Shown here in pieces: positions 38,667 through 48,599 of a DNA stretch of 64,000 nt. Every line of letters begins with the position of its first letter. Positions within the stretch are counted from its first letter, which is position 1. Below the pieces are notes generated by a model. The model made no database searches, had not been told where the DNA came from, and worked only from the letters and a program-made list of their open reading frames with translations. The position numbers were made by a program, and so were the translations under genes. Origin of the DNA: Andalucia godoyi (Eukaryota > Discoba > Jakobea > Jakobida > Andaluciidae); NCBI GenBank assembly GCA_009859145.1, contig VRVR01000023.1:255494-319493 (forward strand), given 5' to 3'.

Positions 38667-40019
38667 TTACAGAGACAACTTCCAAGCCGACGATCCCAAC
38701 GCTTGAATCTTGCTCAAAGACCTTCGGACAAGGAAAATGTACAGCAGCACCCCAAACGATAGACAAATGATGGAAATGACGTTGAAACCGTCATGAATGT
38801 TTGTGCACTCCGGCGGAGCGAGCCCGTCGGCCGACTCGATGCAGAATTTGACTGTCAAATAGTCGGCGAGCCACAGTGTAAAATACTTTGGCCAAGTGCC
38901 GCCGAGATTGGAAACCGTGTTGAGGAACGTCAAATAAGTCCCTCCAATCGACGCGTCTGAGATTTTTGCAAAAAACGCACCCTGCGAGACAAACATGAAC
39001 TCCGTTGGCAGCGCGTACATCAACAGCGACGCAAACAGCACATACACAGGAACCGGATACCACTTCACAAGCATAAAGCCGGCAGCGGCAGACACGAGTC
39101 GAAGCCCATAGCCGATGATCCACGGTCGAAGTGGCTTGTTTGGATCACTGGATGCAAATCGTCCAGCGTAGATGGAGAACGCGAACTCGAACGGAAACTC
39201 CAGCAAAACCAATGAAGCCATGTCCGTCATCTTGAACCCTTTCTCGATGAGCTTCAAAGAATTCAAGCTGTCCGCGGCGGAAAACGCGACTTTGGAAATC
39301 AGCAATACTGCGCAGAGTCTTCGGATGCTGGGAAGCTTCAGTAGCTTCCACATCGCCGTGTATGTGGACCGGAGGCCCAGTGAATCTGCCCCATTGCACT
39401 CGCGGACAAACATCAAAACAACCGACAGTGCGATATTCGCAACACCGATAAACAATGCAAATGCTTCGAACGTCACATATCCATATTCTCGCAGACCCAG
39501 AAACACGGTGAATGAAATGAAGTATCCGAGAGACAGGCCCACTGACTGACAGGTCCCGGCATGGGAAACGTTGGCGGGTGACAGCAGAGTCAGTCCCCAT
39601 CCATCCACGGCAATGTCTTGTGTTGCAACAAAGAACACGATCAGGAACGATTTCCATGCAAGCGACGCAGCGGAATCCTCGGACATGAATCCAGGAACCC
39701 AAAAGAGGAACATGAGACCCACAATCGCCTGCACTGGAACGATCCAAGACTTGCGTCTCCCGAACGACTCGACATACATGCTATCCACAATCGGGCTCCA
39801 CAGCAGCTTGAGCGAGTACGGATACGAAGCGAGCGAGATGGTTGCTAAATCGCTGTAGGAAAACCGAGGTTGCAGAAGGAACGGAAGCGCACCCGTGATC
39901 AGTCCCATCGGAAGACCTTGCACAAAATACATCGTAGCAAGCAGGAACACTTGGCGCCACTCCTCTCGTAGCCGCGACCCACCAACCGACCGCTTTTTAT
40001 GCTCCGTCTCCGATGTCAT
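38667..40019 (-). CDS. SLC33A1: Acetyl-CoA transporter (SLC33A1/AT-1)
   Basis: 450 residues from ATG 40019, with about 11-12 membrane helices. Signature blocks match human AT-1: 'YFVQGLPMGLITGALPFLLQ', 'YPYSLKLLWSPIVDSMYV', 'FGRRKSWIVPVQAIVGLMFL', 'VATQDIAVDGWGLTLLSPAN', and late 'GAFFAKISDASIGGTYLTFL' and 'TVSNLGGTWPKYFTLWLADY'. The protein moves acetyl-CoA into the ER lumen for acetylation of proteins and, in some groups, glycans. It is slightly shorter than human (549) at both ends. The start is 51 bases from a plus-strand ATG at 40070, implying a shared promoter. Confidence 0.95.
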   Translation of the reverse strand: MTSETEHKKRSVGGSRLREEWRQVFLLATMYFVQGLPMGLITGALPFLLQPRFSYSDLATISLASYPYSLKLLWSPIVDSMYVESFGRRKSWIVPVQAIVGLMFLFWVPGFMSEDSAASLAWKSFLIVFFVATQDIAVDGWGLTLLSPANVSHAGTCQSVGLSLGYFISFTVFLGLREYGYVTFEAFALFIGVANIALSVVLMFVRECNGADSLGLRSTYTAMWKLLKLPSIRRLCAVLLISKVAFSAADSLNSLKLIEKGFKMTDMASLVLLEFPFEFAFSIYAGRFASSDPNKPLRPWIIGYGLRLVSAAAGFMLVKWYPVPVYVLFASLLMYALPTEFMFVSQGAFFAKISDASIGGTYLTFLNTVSNLGGTWPKYFTLWLADYLTVKFCIESADGLAPPECTNIHDGFNVISIICLSFGVLLYIFLVRRSLSKIQALGSSAWKLSL

Positions 40020-40069
40020 TTTCTTCGTTCGCAGTTCTCAGAAGTCACAGAAACACCATTTGTGCAGAA

Positions 40070-40287
40070 ATGTCGCGCGGGAAAAAGCGAGAGAACGCGG
40101 AAGAATCGTGCAAGCGGACTCCGGCGTTTCCCCCTCTGTTTTTTCCGATATATATGTATATACAACTGGTGTTTTTTTATTACGGCAGGCAAGGTTCCTG
40201 CTGGAAGAGCTCGCACGGATGACAGCCCAGGGGCAGTTCAAGGACGGTTGTTACAATATTCAACTCGAAGACATGAACCGCACATGA
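40070..40287 (+). CDS. Possible small two-exon gene
   Basis: ATG 40070 opens a basic N-terminus ('MSRGKKRENAEESCKRTPAF'). About 30 codons later a second frame ends at TGA 40287 with a protein-like C-terminus ('LLEELARMTAQGQFKDGCYN'). They could be joined by a very short intron starting GTATAT near 40156 and ending at GGCAG or GCAAG near 40185-40191. The donor does not match the GTATGT seen elsewhere, so the model is unsure and the family unknown. Confidence 0.3.
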
Positions 40288-40491
40288 AACCGTGGCAGCA
40301 GCATACAAGAAACGGACCAGGAGGAACTGGACGACGTACTTGTTTCCTTTGTCGTGGGTTGAAATACTGCACGCGCCTCTTGTTTCGGGGTTCATCCTTC
40401 TTTTGTTTTTTTCATCTGTACTTTAATTTAAACACACCCAACACACAGCAATAACGGTAAGAGGAATATAATTTCGGAGAATACTCAAAAA

Positions 40492-41562
40492 ATGGCTGGG
40501 ACTGACGTGAAGGAGAGTGAGGGAATGGTCGTTGCAGATACCAGCAAGTTTGTGCTGAACGACAATGAGATGCGTCGTCCGACGCTAAATGTAGGCCGTC
40601 GGGTGTCGAACATCATCAATTCGATCCAGAACAAGGCAAAGATGGCTGCCGACTCGATCAAGGAGCATCAGGAGTTGCCGCAAGTCGGCTCTCGAGCCAA
40701 CACGCTGAATGCCCAGTACGACATTCAGGAAGCCGCCGACGAAGTGACGCTGAACTTGCAGCGACCTGCCGCCAGCCAGCAGGATTCGTCTGCCGCAGAC
40801 GAGTCTCGTAATGCAGACGGGAATTGGACTGCAGATTCGCGTTCATTGATCGATATTCACGACGAGAAGGTTGCCAATTACAGCGCCGATCAGAAGCTGC
40901 CTTTGTATGACAGAATTGCAAAGGAGATGTACCGCGTGTTGTCCACCCGATCATTGCAGTCGATGGGATGGGCAATGCATCATGTTCAGTATGCAATCCA
41001 GTTTGCGATTGCATCGTACGAAGCGATTGTGGAGAAGTGGCAACGAGCATGCCGCCAGGCGGATGGAGTTGAGGAAGCTGCGCCTGGACAGAAACGAATG
41101 CTTCTTGCGCGCATTCTCCCTCCTCGTCACAAGCGTCAGATGATGCTGATTCATTTGCAAGAAGCCGTTATCATTGCAATCTCCGTTGCAATTGCGCGCC
41201 GAATTGTCCTTCGCCTCTTTTTCCGCCGGTCAAAGGGTCTGACCGCAAGCGGCGGACATGAGCAGTTCATGGGAATCATGGGGAAAGTCCGGCTCGCTTT
41301 GATTGTTGCGGCAATTCGAGCGGCGGTGTCCGAGTTTGTAGAAGAGAGCTTTGAGCCCGAAAAGAAGGCGGGGGTCTCACTTGCATCGATTGCCAAGAGT
41401 CTCAAGAATGCGGACTCCATCTCGGACAACGTCGCCAGCAAGGTAGGGTCGTCACTGTTTCCAGATACCGCAGACACAGACACCCCAGTGAGCAACGAGC
41501 GGAAATTTGAAAAACTCCCTCCCCCTTCGTCTTCTCCCTCTTTGGACTCCGCCGCTCTCTAA
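40492..41562 (+). CDS. Uncharacterised membrane-associated protein
   Basis: 356 residues from ATG 40492. The first 130 residues are polar and probably disordered. Residues about 135-200 are helical ('LYDRIAKEMYRVLSTRSLQS'). Two hydrophobic segments follow: 'EAVIIAISVAIARRIVLRLF' (about 225-245) and 'VRLALIVAAIRAAVSEFV' (about 266-283), each bordered by Arg/Lys, which could form a hairpin in a membrane. The tail is Ser/Pro-rich. I do not recognise it. Confidence 0.78.
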   Translation: MAGTDVKESEGMVVADTSKFVLNDNEMRRPTLNVGRRVSNIINSIQNKAKMAADSIKEHQELPQVGSRANTLNAQYDIQEAADEVTLNLQRPAASQQDSSAADESRNADGNWTADSRSLIDIHDEKVANYSADQKLPLYDRIAKEMYRVLSTRSLQSMGWAMHHVQYAIQFAIASYEAIVEKWQRACRQADGVEEAAPGQKRMLLARILPPRHKRQMMLIHLQEAVIIAISVAIARRIVLRLFFRRSKGLTASGGHEQFMGIMGKVRLALIVAAIRAAVSEFVEESFEPEKKAGVSLASIAKSLKNADSISDNVASKVGSSLFPDTADTDTPVSNERKFEKLPPPSSSPSLDSAAL

Positions 41563-41870
41563 ATTTATATCTGAAATCCCAAACACAGGTTTGGTGAAGA
41601 AAAATCGTTTGTACAAAAAAAATATATAAAAAAAGTGAATAATCTGCTGTAGACGTTTCCCGCCGTCAAAGCGCGTTTTCGTGTTTGCGCTCCGAAATTC
41701 AAATCGGAGGAGGTTTAACAATCCTACGTTTTCCCCCTTCCAACATTCAAAAAAAGTCTCTTTCCGCTTCATTTCCGTTCATTTTCTTTCCTACCGAAAT
41801 CTCAACTCTCAGCTCTCAATTTTCATTCTGCGAATCTGCGAATCTCTCTTTTCTTACAAGGCAGTGCAGA
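41563..41870. promoter_or_regulatory. Intergenic region upstream of RAD21
   Basis: About 310 bases, T-rich toward the 3' end. TTTTCTTACAAGGCAG just before the RAD21 ATG could be a 5' UTR splice acceptor, though no donor was found. Confidence 0.3.
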
Positions 41871-43562
41871 ATGTTCTTCTCGACGAATGTGCTGACCAAG
41901 AAGGGTCCGTTAGCGAGGATCTGGATTGCAGCATTTGAAGCTCGGTCTCTGAAGCGTCCAGAGATCACGAGTACTGACATTGAAGAATCCGTCGAGTCGA
42001 TTATGAATCCAGACGTTCCTATTGCGCTGCGTACTTCCGGCCACTTGTTGCTTGGAGTAGTTCGTATCCACTCGAAGAAGATCGACTTTCTGTTGCAAGA
42101 CGCAGTCGATGCAAAATTGAAAGTCCAGATTTCAGTGGTCCGTGTTGCTTCGTCTGCAATGACTGCGCTCTCGCTCTCGAAAACAACTTCCAAACGAGCC
42201 GCAGTGACTTTGGCGTTGCAGGAACTGCCAGCATCCTTTGCGACCTGGGATGTCGATATCACCGCGCTTCCTGCATTCGCCTTGCATGACCATTCCGAGG
42301 TTTTGATGAACAGTTCAACAAGCCAAGCGACGGCCGCAGGAGCAGCAGGAGCATTGCACCAGAAGAATGTCTCGTTTGTAGGGTTTGGAGCTGAAAGTGT
42401 AGACAGGAGTTTCGAGGACGAGCATCTGAGTGTGTACGATACGTCCAGACAGTCACTAACAGAGCAAGAAGCAACGCAATCCATGGGCATTCGGTATGAC
42501 ACGGGGGGCTTCACAGACATTGAGGAGCCAGAAATGCTCCGTGCTGGTGAAGTTGAGATGGCAAGGTTTGATGGGGGAGCCGAAGAACTCGGCTTTGGAA
42601 TGGACGAAGACTTTGCACCCAATCCGATTGCCAAGGATGCAGCGGAATCCATTCCCGATTTCGACACATCCATGCACGACCTATCGATTCAAGGTCCCAC
42701 CAGTAGCAGTGTGGTGGGTGGAATCCGAGGGAGTTCCGCTCCTGCAGCTGTCGCTCCTCATCCTCCATCGTCTGCTTCTGGAATTACGGAGCGAAGAAAA
42801 TTGGCTTCAAAGCGGAAGCGCAACGTTCCAGACTCCGTCACAGAATTGGACTCCAAGAGAATGAGAGATATGATCAAAGACCCGTCGGCTCTCGTGAGAA
42901 CATTCACAATACAAGATGTACTTGGTGAGTCCGACAGGGCCGTCAAGCGCAGACGTCTGGACGCATTGCCGAGCGTGGATGCGATGGCGATTTCTGGCTC
43001 CATCCTTTTGCAGCAAGAACTTGCAAAAATGATGAGGTTATCTGCTGTTTCAAGCGCCGTTTCCATTGACGGTGACGTGTCCACTCGCTTGGACGAATCT
43101 GTGGAGGAATTCCGCGGAGAACACATTACTGAGTCTGTCATGGTTCCCAGCTCCCCTGGCGTCCATCCGCCAGACACGTCAAAGGACGCTGCAGTCGAAT
43201 TCCAGGAGTCGCAAGACATTTCGCATGACGATCGTCCGTCTGCGCTGAGCTTTGTCGACGAGGAGCTAGGGTTTGGAATGGAAGATGAAAGTGCATCTGC
43301 ATTCCGCCATTCTCCATCCAATACTGTACAGTACGAGTCCCTCTCTGCATTGCTTAATGCAAAGTCTCTTGATGACAGTATTGATTTCGCGAATGCTGTT
43401 TCCAAGATCGGAACACCGGCATCCAGACGAGCTCGAGCAGCCAAGGCGTTTTACCACATGCTAATCCTGCAGTCGCAGGGTGTGATTGAGACCCGTCAGG
43501 CTCATGTTTTTGGCAACATTTCCATGCGTCGTGTGCGTGCCGTTCCAGAAGTGAGTGCCTGA
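41871..43562 (+). CDS. RAD21: RAD21/SCC1 cohesin kleisin subunit
   Basis: 563 residues from ATG 41871. The N-terminal kleisin domain is unmistakable: 'MFFSTNVLTKKGPLARIWIA', 'DIEESVESIMNPDVPIALRT' and 'SGHLLLGVVRIHSKKIDFLL'; it binds SMC3. The C-terminal winged helix that binds SMC1 is present at about residues 480-555 ('ARAAKAFYHMLILQSQGVIE', 'QAHVFGNISMRRV'). The middle is disordered and acidic, with repeated 'LGFGMEDE'-type words and an SA/STAG-binding region expected there. RAD21 closes the cohesin ring and is cut by separase at anaphase. It is a little shorter than animal RAD21 (about 630). The upstream frame has no ATG at a plausible start. Confidence 0.95.
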   Translation: MFFSTNVLTKKGPLARIWIAAFEARSLKRPEITSTDIEESVESIMNPDVPIALRTSGHLLLGVVRIHSKKIDFLLQDAVDAKLKVQISVVRVASSAMTALSLSKTTSKRAAVTLALQELPASFATWDVDITALPAFALHDHSEVLMNSSTSQATAAGAAGALHQKNVSFVGFGAESVDRSFEDEHLSVYDTSRQSLTEQEATQSMGIRYDTGGFTDIEEPEMLRAGEVEMARFDGGAEELGFGMDEDFAPNPIAKDAAESIPDFDTSMHDLSIQGPTSSSVVGGIRGSSAPAAVAPHPPSSASGITERRKLASKRKRNVPDSVTELDSKRMRDMIKDPSALVRTFTIQDVLGESDRAVKRRRLDALPSVDAMAISGSILLQQELAKMMRLSAVSSAVSIDGDVSTRLDESVEEFRGEHITESVMVPSSPGVHPPDTSKDAAVEFQESQDISHDDRPSALSFVDEELGFGMEDESASAFRHSPSNTVQYESLSALLNAKSLDDSIDFANAVSKIGTPASRRARAAKAFYHMLILQSQGVIETRQAHVFGNISMRRVRAVPEVSA

Positions 43563-43716
43563 GATGAAAGGCAAGTCAAGACAGGGACAGAACAGCGCAA
43601 AATATGCTCCCGAAAAAATGATAATATCAGCATGTTTTCTTAATTATTGAAGTGAAATTGGACAACAACAAAACCGATAGCGATAATATTTTCCGACGTG
43701 TTTCTTTCCTTGTTTA

Positions 43717-46233
43717 TTACAAGTCTATTTGGTCTCCTGCAGCCGGGGTCCTCAAAATCTTGGTTCGGGATCCAAAAGCGCCGGCATACTCCGCGAGGGG
43801 ATCCGAACCAATGTTGTTCCCGGAAGACTGGAGCTTCTCGAGAGCTTTTCGCGACGGTTGGGGGGCTCCCGAAACCGGTTGACGAGCAGCAGTCGCCTGA
43901 GCCGGACCAGAAGATGACGGCGGCGCGGCGCGAGAACGAGCGTCACCACCATTTTGTCTAGGAGTGGACGGTCTGACCGGCGGCCGATCCCCAGAGCGCA
44001 CAGATACGGTGGAATTCACACGAGACACCGATGTTCCTGCAAACTCCTTCAGAAGCTCCTCACCCTGGACTTCGTCGGCAACGGGCTGCAATGTTTCATC
44101 TTCATCATCATCAAACTCGTCATACTCTCCTTCTCGAACCAATTCGCTGTCTTCCGCCGTGTCATCGGCTGCGTCGTCATCGTCGTCGTACTGCTCTTGA
44201 TTCTCCGTCGGCGCATTCTTGTCCTCCAGTTCGAGTTGCTGCAGGACGTATTCCAGCTGCTGCTGCTGATGATCATCGCCACGATCCATCAGCAGCGACA
44301 GCAAATCTCCCAGCCCGAGACCCCGGGCGCGTTCACGAATGGACCCGACAGTCAAAATAGAGTACAGCATCCCATTGACATATGTGCGAACCTGAGGGTT
44401 GTCGTACTCCAGTAGATCCATCAGCGTCAACAGAAGTCCGTCTCCGACTTCGTCGCACTTCCGCTTACCGTCAAAACGAAGCGCAAGATTCATCAGCAGC
44501 GCCGTCGCGTACTCAACCGAGTATTCGGAGAGATTTTCAGTGTTCTTCAGGAACCCGACGAGCCACTTGATCACATCTCGTCGTACCATCTCTGCTTGTG
44601 CACGGCGACGTAGCGAGCACTTCTGCAGAGCGCCTAAGGCATTTCTCAACAACGGCGTCTCGCTGTCTTGTGCTTTCAGAATTCGACACAGCTCGACAAT
44701 GAGGGGCAAAGGAGGCATTTCGGGTTCTGCGCCTCTGACATTTTTCACCACCGCTGAAAAGACAAGGTACAAGCGGCCTGCAGAATGGCACGAGACCACG
44801 TTGATGAAGCGAACGAGAGACTCTACGAGAATGGGCGAGCTTGACCGCAGCAGTTCCACAATAAGGCGTCGTGGCTTTGTCGCCGCGGTCTCTCCAGGAG
44901 GCGCACCTTGAACAGACACGCGGTCAATGACGTTCACGCCCAGAACATCCTGTTGCAGCATTCCAAGAAAGATGTGTCTTCTGTCGTGGCCAGGTCTGGC
45001 CGCCATGATGCGCCATCGCAGAGCCTGAAGCAGCAGAGCAATTTCTCGATCCAAGCCCTTTCGAAATCGCAGATGGACCGCTTCAAAATTAATGGAAAAC
45101 GCTGCCTGCGGAGGTGCCCCTCCCGTCACGACAGAGCGGTAGCTCTGCCGATCGCCTCCGGAGCCATTGGAAAAGGAAGAAGCCGCACTGCTTGCAGCCA
45201 TGCCTGCGCCAACTCCCGAGCTTGCCGCACCAGACGAGGAACCACTGGCGACAGGGGCGGTGGCACTGCTTGCGGATGCTGGAACAGGAACACCGCGCTG
45301 CTCAATGAGCCGGAGTCGAAGAATGAAGTCGTCCACCGTTGATCTCCCGACTAGCGTCCCCTTCGAAGCCTTGTCCAACTGCGCAATCAGATCGTGTGCG
45401 ATGGACAGGATTTTCTCCATTTTATCATGATCAACAGCAGCAGAGTGCGACGGAGAGAGAGAACTGCTCGCGGTAGCAGTCGTGGTAATCGAACTTCCCA
45501 TTCCGTTGCCGCCGCTTCCTTTGGAGTCCATGACAGGAGAAGACGACCTTGATGGTGCCGGTGAGCGCTTGGCATGGGATTGCTGCACTTGCCAGCCTGT
45601 GAAGCATGCGTGCAATGTTGGTTCCGGCTCTGTCGATTTCTTGTCCAAATTTTCAGAAATAAATTGCTCCAGTAACGATCGAAGAGCCGACAGCCATTCT
45701 GGCTGAAACAGCCTTGAGAAAGATGGGTGGGACCTCGGATTGCTGACAAACGGCAGCGCAAAATACGGCAGCAGCTCGGCATTCGACACAAACTTTGATG
45801 AATATTGCTCGATGAAATGTCGAAACTGCCCCATGCAGATTGCCATGGACCTGGTGCTCGTTGTGTCGTCATCCAAGAGAGGCTGTATTGCGAAGTAGGC
45901 GTGCAGCTCAATAAGCAATTTCCACGGAACCTTTGAGGACGCCAGTCCAACGTTTGGATAGAGAAAGAGAGAGTCGAAGAGGAAGAAGAAGGAGCTGGCG
46001 TCGCCGCGCTCGAAGCTCTCCATCATTTGCTGCTTTTGAATCTCAGAAAGCGAGCCAAGCGCCAGGACTCCAGGGGACGGCACAATGTCGGCCTTTTCCG
46101 CAACCTCTTCCGAAAACACCTTCGAAGCCTTTACGTAGTTGTGGAAGTTCAAATACTCGAGAACAATGGAATTGATTTGTCGGCGCAGACCCATTGGCGA
46201 CTCTAGTCGCAGAGGGCTCGTAGAACTATCCAT
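43717..46233 (-). CDS. ARMC9: ARMC9-like LisH and armadillo-repeat protein
   Basis: 838 residues from ATG 46233 (the frame upstream reaches only a GTG). A LisH motif lies at about residues 12-45 ('RQINSIVLEYLNFHNYVKAS'), followed by the ARMC9-type region ('FERGDASSFFFLFDSLFLYP', 'PWKLLIELHAYFAIQPLL') and a low-complexity Ser/Ala linker. An armadillo array runs from about 400 to 640 ('LRNALGALQKCSLRRRAQAE', 'SVEYATALLMNLALRFDGKR', 'QVRTYVNGMLYSILTVGSIR'). Human ARMC9 (about 820 residues) acts at the ciliary base and tip and is a Joubert-syndrome gene. The C-terminal 180 residues are acidic, then Ser/Pro-rich. It converges on RAD21, 154 bases away. Confidence 0.9.
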   Translation of the reverse strand: MDSSTSPLRLESPMGLRRQINSIVLEYLNFHNYVKASKVFSEEVAEKADIVPSPGVLALGSLSEIQKQQMMESFERGDASSFFFLFDSLFLYPNVGLASSKVPWKLLIELHAYFAIQPLLDDDTTSTRSMAICMGQFRHFIEQYSSKFVSNAELLPYFALPFVSNPRSHPSFSRLFQPEWLSALRSLLEQFISENLDKKSTEPEPTLHACFTGWQVQQSHAKRSPAPSRSSSPVMDSKGSGGNGMGSSITTTATASSSLSPSHSAAVDHDKMEKILSIAHDLIAQLDKASKGTLVGRSTVDDFILRLRLIEQRGVPVPASASSATAPVASGSSSGAASSGVGAGMAASSAASSFSNGSGGDRQSYRSVVTGGAPPQAAFSINFEAVHLRFRKGLDREIALLLQALRWRIMAARPGHDRRHIFLGMLQQDVLGVNVIDRVSVQGAPPGETAATKPRRLIVELLRSSSPILVESLVRFINVVSCHSAGRLYLVFSAVVKNVRGAEPEMPPLPLIVELCRILKAQDSETPLLRNALGALQKCSLRRRAQAEMVRRDVIKWLVGFLKNTENLSEYSVEYATALLMNLALRFDGKRKCDEVGDGLLLTLMDLLEYDNPQVRTYVNGMLYSILTVGSIRERARGLGLGDLLSLLMDRGDDHQQQQLEYVLQQLELEDKNAPTENQEQYDDDDDAADDTAEDSELVREGEYDEFDDDEDETLQPVADEVQGEELLKEFAGTSVSRVNSTVSVRSGDRPPVRPSTPRQNGGDARSRAAPPSSSGPAQATAARQPVSGAPQPSRKALEKLQSSGNNIGSDPLAEYAGAFGSRTKILRTPAAGDQIDL

Positions 46234-47024
46234 CCCAGGCAGCAAACAAAAAAGCACGATCGGTCGCTCGAGTGAATATTATAGAAGAAGCAGAAGAAAG
46301 AAGAAAGAAGAAGAAGAAGAAGAAGTAAGAAGATGAAGATGGGAAAACAAAAGAATCGGCCGTTGCAACTTATTGCGATATGCTGAAGCAATCTAAAGCG
46401 CACGTAAACAAAACCACTGCCACGCTCCATGCGCATGCGTTTGCTATCTTGGCAACTCCGTCGCGCGATGCCCGATTCGTTTCGCCTCCCATTTTGATCA
46501 TGAAAGCCTTATACATACGCCGCCGCGTTGCATTACGCATGTTGTTGGGTTGCAACATCGATTATGGGTGATCAGCGTTGATTATCCATGGTTAGTGTAC
46601 AATGTAAGCGTGCAAAGTTTTGACCGCAATTAAAACGCAAAAAACATTTGATCGCACAGCTTTAACGGAAAAAATGCTCCAGCATTCAATCGATTGGGAA
46701 GGGTGCTTTGAGTTCCGACAAGTTTATTAAATTAATAAAATAAAATAAAATTATGTGATTGCAGAAGAGGGCTTTGCATCCACGAGACACAGGCCCGCAA
46801 TAAAGTCAGTATTGCAGCAATGCACGAGGAAGCAAACCCCCCTCCCCCCAATGGTATCAGCCGCCAAAATAAAAATAAAAAACAGTCGGGAGGGGATAGT
46901 TGCAGTTTTCCTGCGCACACACACGATACGTTGCAGGGCCGAAACATCCACACACCCACGGAGACACACATATCGGTAAAAATCAATGGGGCACATGCTA
47001 TTCAAGAACGCTTCTGGGCGGGCA
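46234..47024. other. Intergenic region with a GAA repeat and a dispersed repeat
   Basis: About 790 bases. It holds an imperfect GAA run (46282-46327), the second copy of the dispersed repeat (46370-46606) and an AT-rich stretch (46725-46752). A minus-strand frame at 46751-47000 lacks support as a gene. Confidence 0.5.
46370..46606 (-). repeat. Dispersed repeat, copy B (inverted relative to copy A)
   Basis: Reverse-complement partner of 34533-34772, 11.6 kb away. The inner part (from the TGATCAAAATGGG word to CAATAA) is nearly identical; the outer third has most of the differences. No clear terminal inverted repeats or target duplications were seen at the edges. Confidence 0.9.
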
Positions 47025-47915
47025 TCACGTTGCAATTTTGTCTAGAAACGCGCGAAAATGGTTCGAGAAATCTTCATCACTCAGCTTCTCGAGAGCATGC
47101 ACGACTTGCGGGTGCGCAAGATGGCCGACCAGAAACTCCAGTTTTGACATTTGGGCATTCGTTCTTGGAGAGGTCTTGGGAGTGGCGCCATCCGGTCGCA
47201 TGAGCGCGGGAGCCGTCTCGACAGGCTCAGCGGAGACCCTTGAGAGACTTGGTCTTCGAGGCGGGAGAGTCAGCGGGGGAGGATTGCTGAACGGCCTGGC
47301 GGGTTTGTCAGCAGTATTCGGATGGCTTGGAGGGCGCGGATCAAAGAAAGAGGCGCCATGTTGCTGTTGCCCCGTCGCTGAGACCGGAACTGCCGCTGCC
47401 ACTGCCACTGGACCTGGAATCGTGGCTGCCGAAACACTTGAATCGGTGTGCATGAGATCACGAAGCATGAGTTCCTTGGCAAGTGCTTCATATTCCTTGC
47501 GGAGAGCATGCAGCGTGCTCGTTGTCTGGTCTCTGAATACCTTGGCGGCAGCCAGCTTCTTGTGAAGATCAATCATGTCTTCTTCGAGTTCCGCGATCAT
47601 ATCGAATGACCGGACACAGCGCTGCTGGAGATGCTGGACGTGTTCCAGGTGTTCTGCAATCCAAGACTTCAGCGGCGTTACTTCCGCGCAGTCTTTCCGA
47701 GTAAAGCACAACAGTCGCGATGTCTGAAGAAAGTCGTGGCAGCCTCCGGTGCTGGGAAACTGGCACTCAGGTTCCAGAACAAGGGTCTCGCATCGATGGG
47801 TGTCCATGGAAATGCCCAGCAGGTCTGCGCAGCTCGATTCCTCCGCAAAATGAACCTCAGGAATACGCTCAAAGCGCACGGCCCACACATACTCGAAGGA
47901 GGGCTGCAAACTCAT
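47025..47915 (-). CDS. Uncharacterised coiled-coil protein
   Basis: 296 residues from ATG 47915. The N-terminal 90 residues are globular with several Cys and His ('SSCADLLGISMDTHRCETLV'). A coiled coil runs from about residue 95 to 165 ('EHLEHVQHLQQRCVRSFDMI', 'KLAAAKVFRDQTTSTLHALR'). A Pro/Ala-rich linker follows, and a helical C-terminus of about 45 residues ('MSKLEFLVGHLAHPQVVHAL'). The family is not recognised. An alternative upstream start would add Ser/Arg-rich sequence and is not favoured. Confidence 0.75.
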   Translation of the reverse strand: MSLQPSFEYVWAVRFERIPEVHFAEESSCADLLGISMDTHRCETLVLEPECQFPSTGGCHDFLQTSRLLCFTRKDCAEVTPLKSWIAEHLEHVQHLQQRCVRSFDMIAELEEDMIDLHKKLAAAKVFRDQTTSTLHALRKEYEALAKELMLRDLMHTDSSVSAATIPGPVAVAAAVPVSATGQQQHGASFFDPRPPSHPNTADKPARPFSNPPPLTLPPRRPSLSRVSAEPVETAPALMRPDGATPKTSPRTNAQMSKLEFLVGHLAHPQVVHALEKLSDEDFSNHFRAFLDKIAT

Positions 47916-48298
47916 GGTTCTCGGCTGCGTATCGGGACCTTCTTCTTCTTTTTCTTTTCCTTCTTTATTGTTATAATAATAATTAATGATGTCATCTTTT
48001 TTTTTTTGCTGTTTCACGGAAAGAAACTCCGCAGTCCTCGGACTCAACGACCAACATCTGCAAAAGTCCGGCGAGAGAAGTACGACCGCCATCCATTTTT
48101 CAGGCAGATCCTCGATCCGCATGGATCGCACACTGTTCTTCGGAAGACTCGGCACGCAGCGAGTCCCGGAAGAGCAGGGAAGAAGAGTCAACTTTCCACC
48201 GCAACGCTGGTGCGAAAGAAAATCGGTTGGTCTAGCACAAACTCTCCCGCCCTGCGAACTCCGGGAGTAGAATATGGACAACGCGTCACATACCAAAT

Positions 48299-48361
48299 AA
48301 GAATAAGAATAAGAATAAGAATAAGAATAATGATAATGATAATGATAATGATAATGATAAT
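48299..48361. repeat. Compound (AATAAG)n(AATGAT)n microsatellite
   Basis: About five AATAAG-type units running into about five AATGAT units. Confidence 0.9.
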
Positions 48362-48438
48362 AGTAATATAAAATAAGTACATAAACACAAGCGACACCTT
48401 GTTAGCTACGCAAAAATGACAATCCGAAAATAACAAAT

Positions 48439-48564
48439 TTACTTGCCACGCTGTAGACGTTGGTGCATGACGACGAGCTCTTCCAGAGACGAATGATGAT
48501 GGGCCGGATTCTTCACCGGGTTTCTTTTAGCGTTGGGATTTTTTTCAGCATTTCGATTTTCCAT
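48439..48564 (-). CDS. Possible 41-residue small protein
   Basis: Minus-strand frame from ATG 48564 to the stop at 48439, 36 bases from the ATG of the divergent gene. It is Asn/Lys/Pro-rich with a helical end ('SSLEELVVMHQRLQRGK'). Nothing identifies it; it may be chance. Confidence 0.2.
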   Translation of the reverse strand: MENRNAEKNPNAKRNPVKNPAHHHSSLEELVVMHQRLQRGK

Positions 48565-48599
48565 TCCTGGCAACCTGCGTCGTCGTGTGCCCACTGAAT

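Larger units (their letters stand above)
47916..48599. other. Intergenic region with tandem hexamers
   Basis: About 680 bases. It holds TTC/T-rich tracts (47940-48010), AAGAAT repeats then AATGAT repeats (48299-48361), and a possible small frame (48439-48564). No other gene was seen. Confidence 0.45.

Noticed and set aside
42511-43444. Minus-strand frames opposite RAD21
   Set aside because: They mirror RAD21 codon bias in another frame and overlap conserved kleisin sequence.
46751-46998. Small minus-strand frame ending near 46751
   Set aside because: Cys/Val-rich with no motif, in the 3' region of the coiled-coil gene; kept out of the gene list.
48299-48361. Direct repeats resembling an array
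   Set aside because: Short hexamers with no unique spacers; microsatellite, not CRISPR, in a eukaryotic genome.
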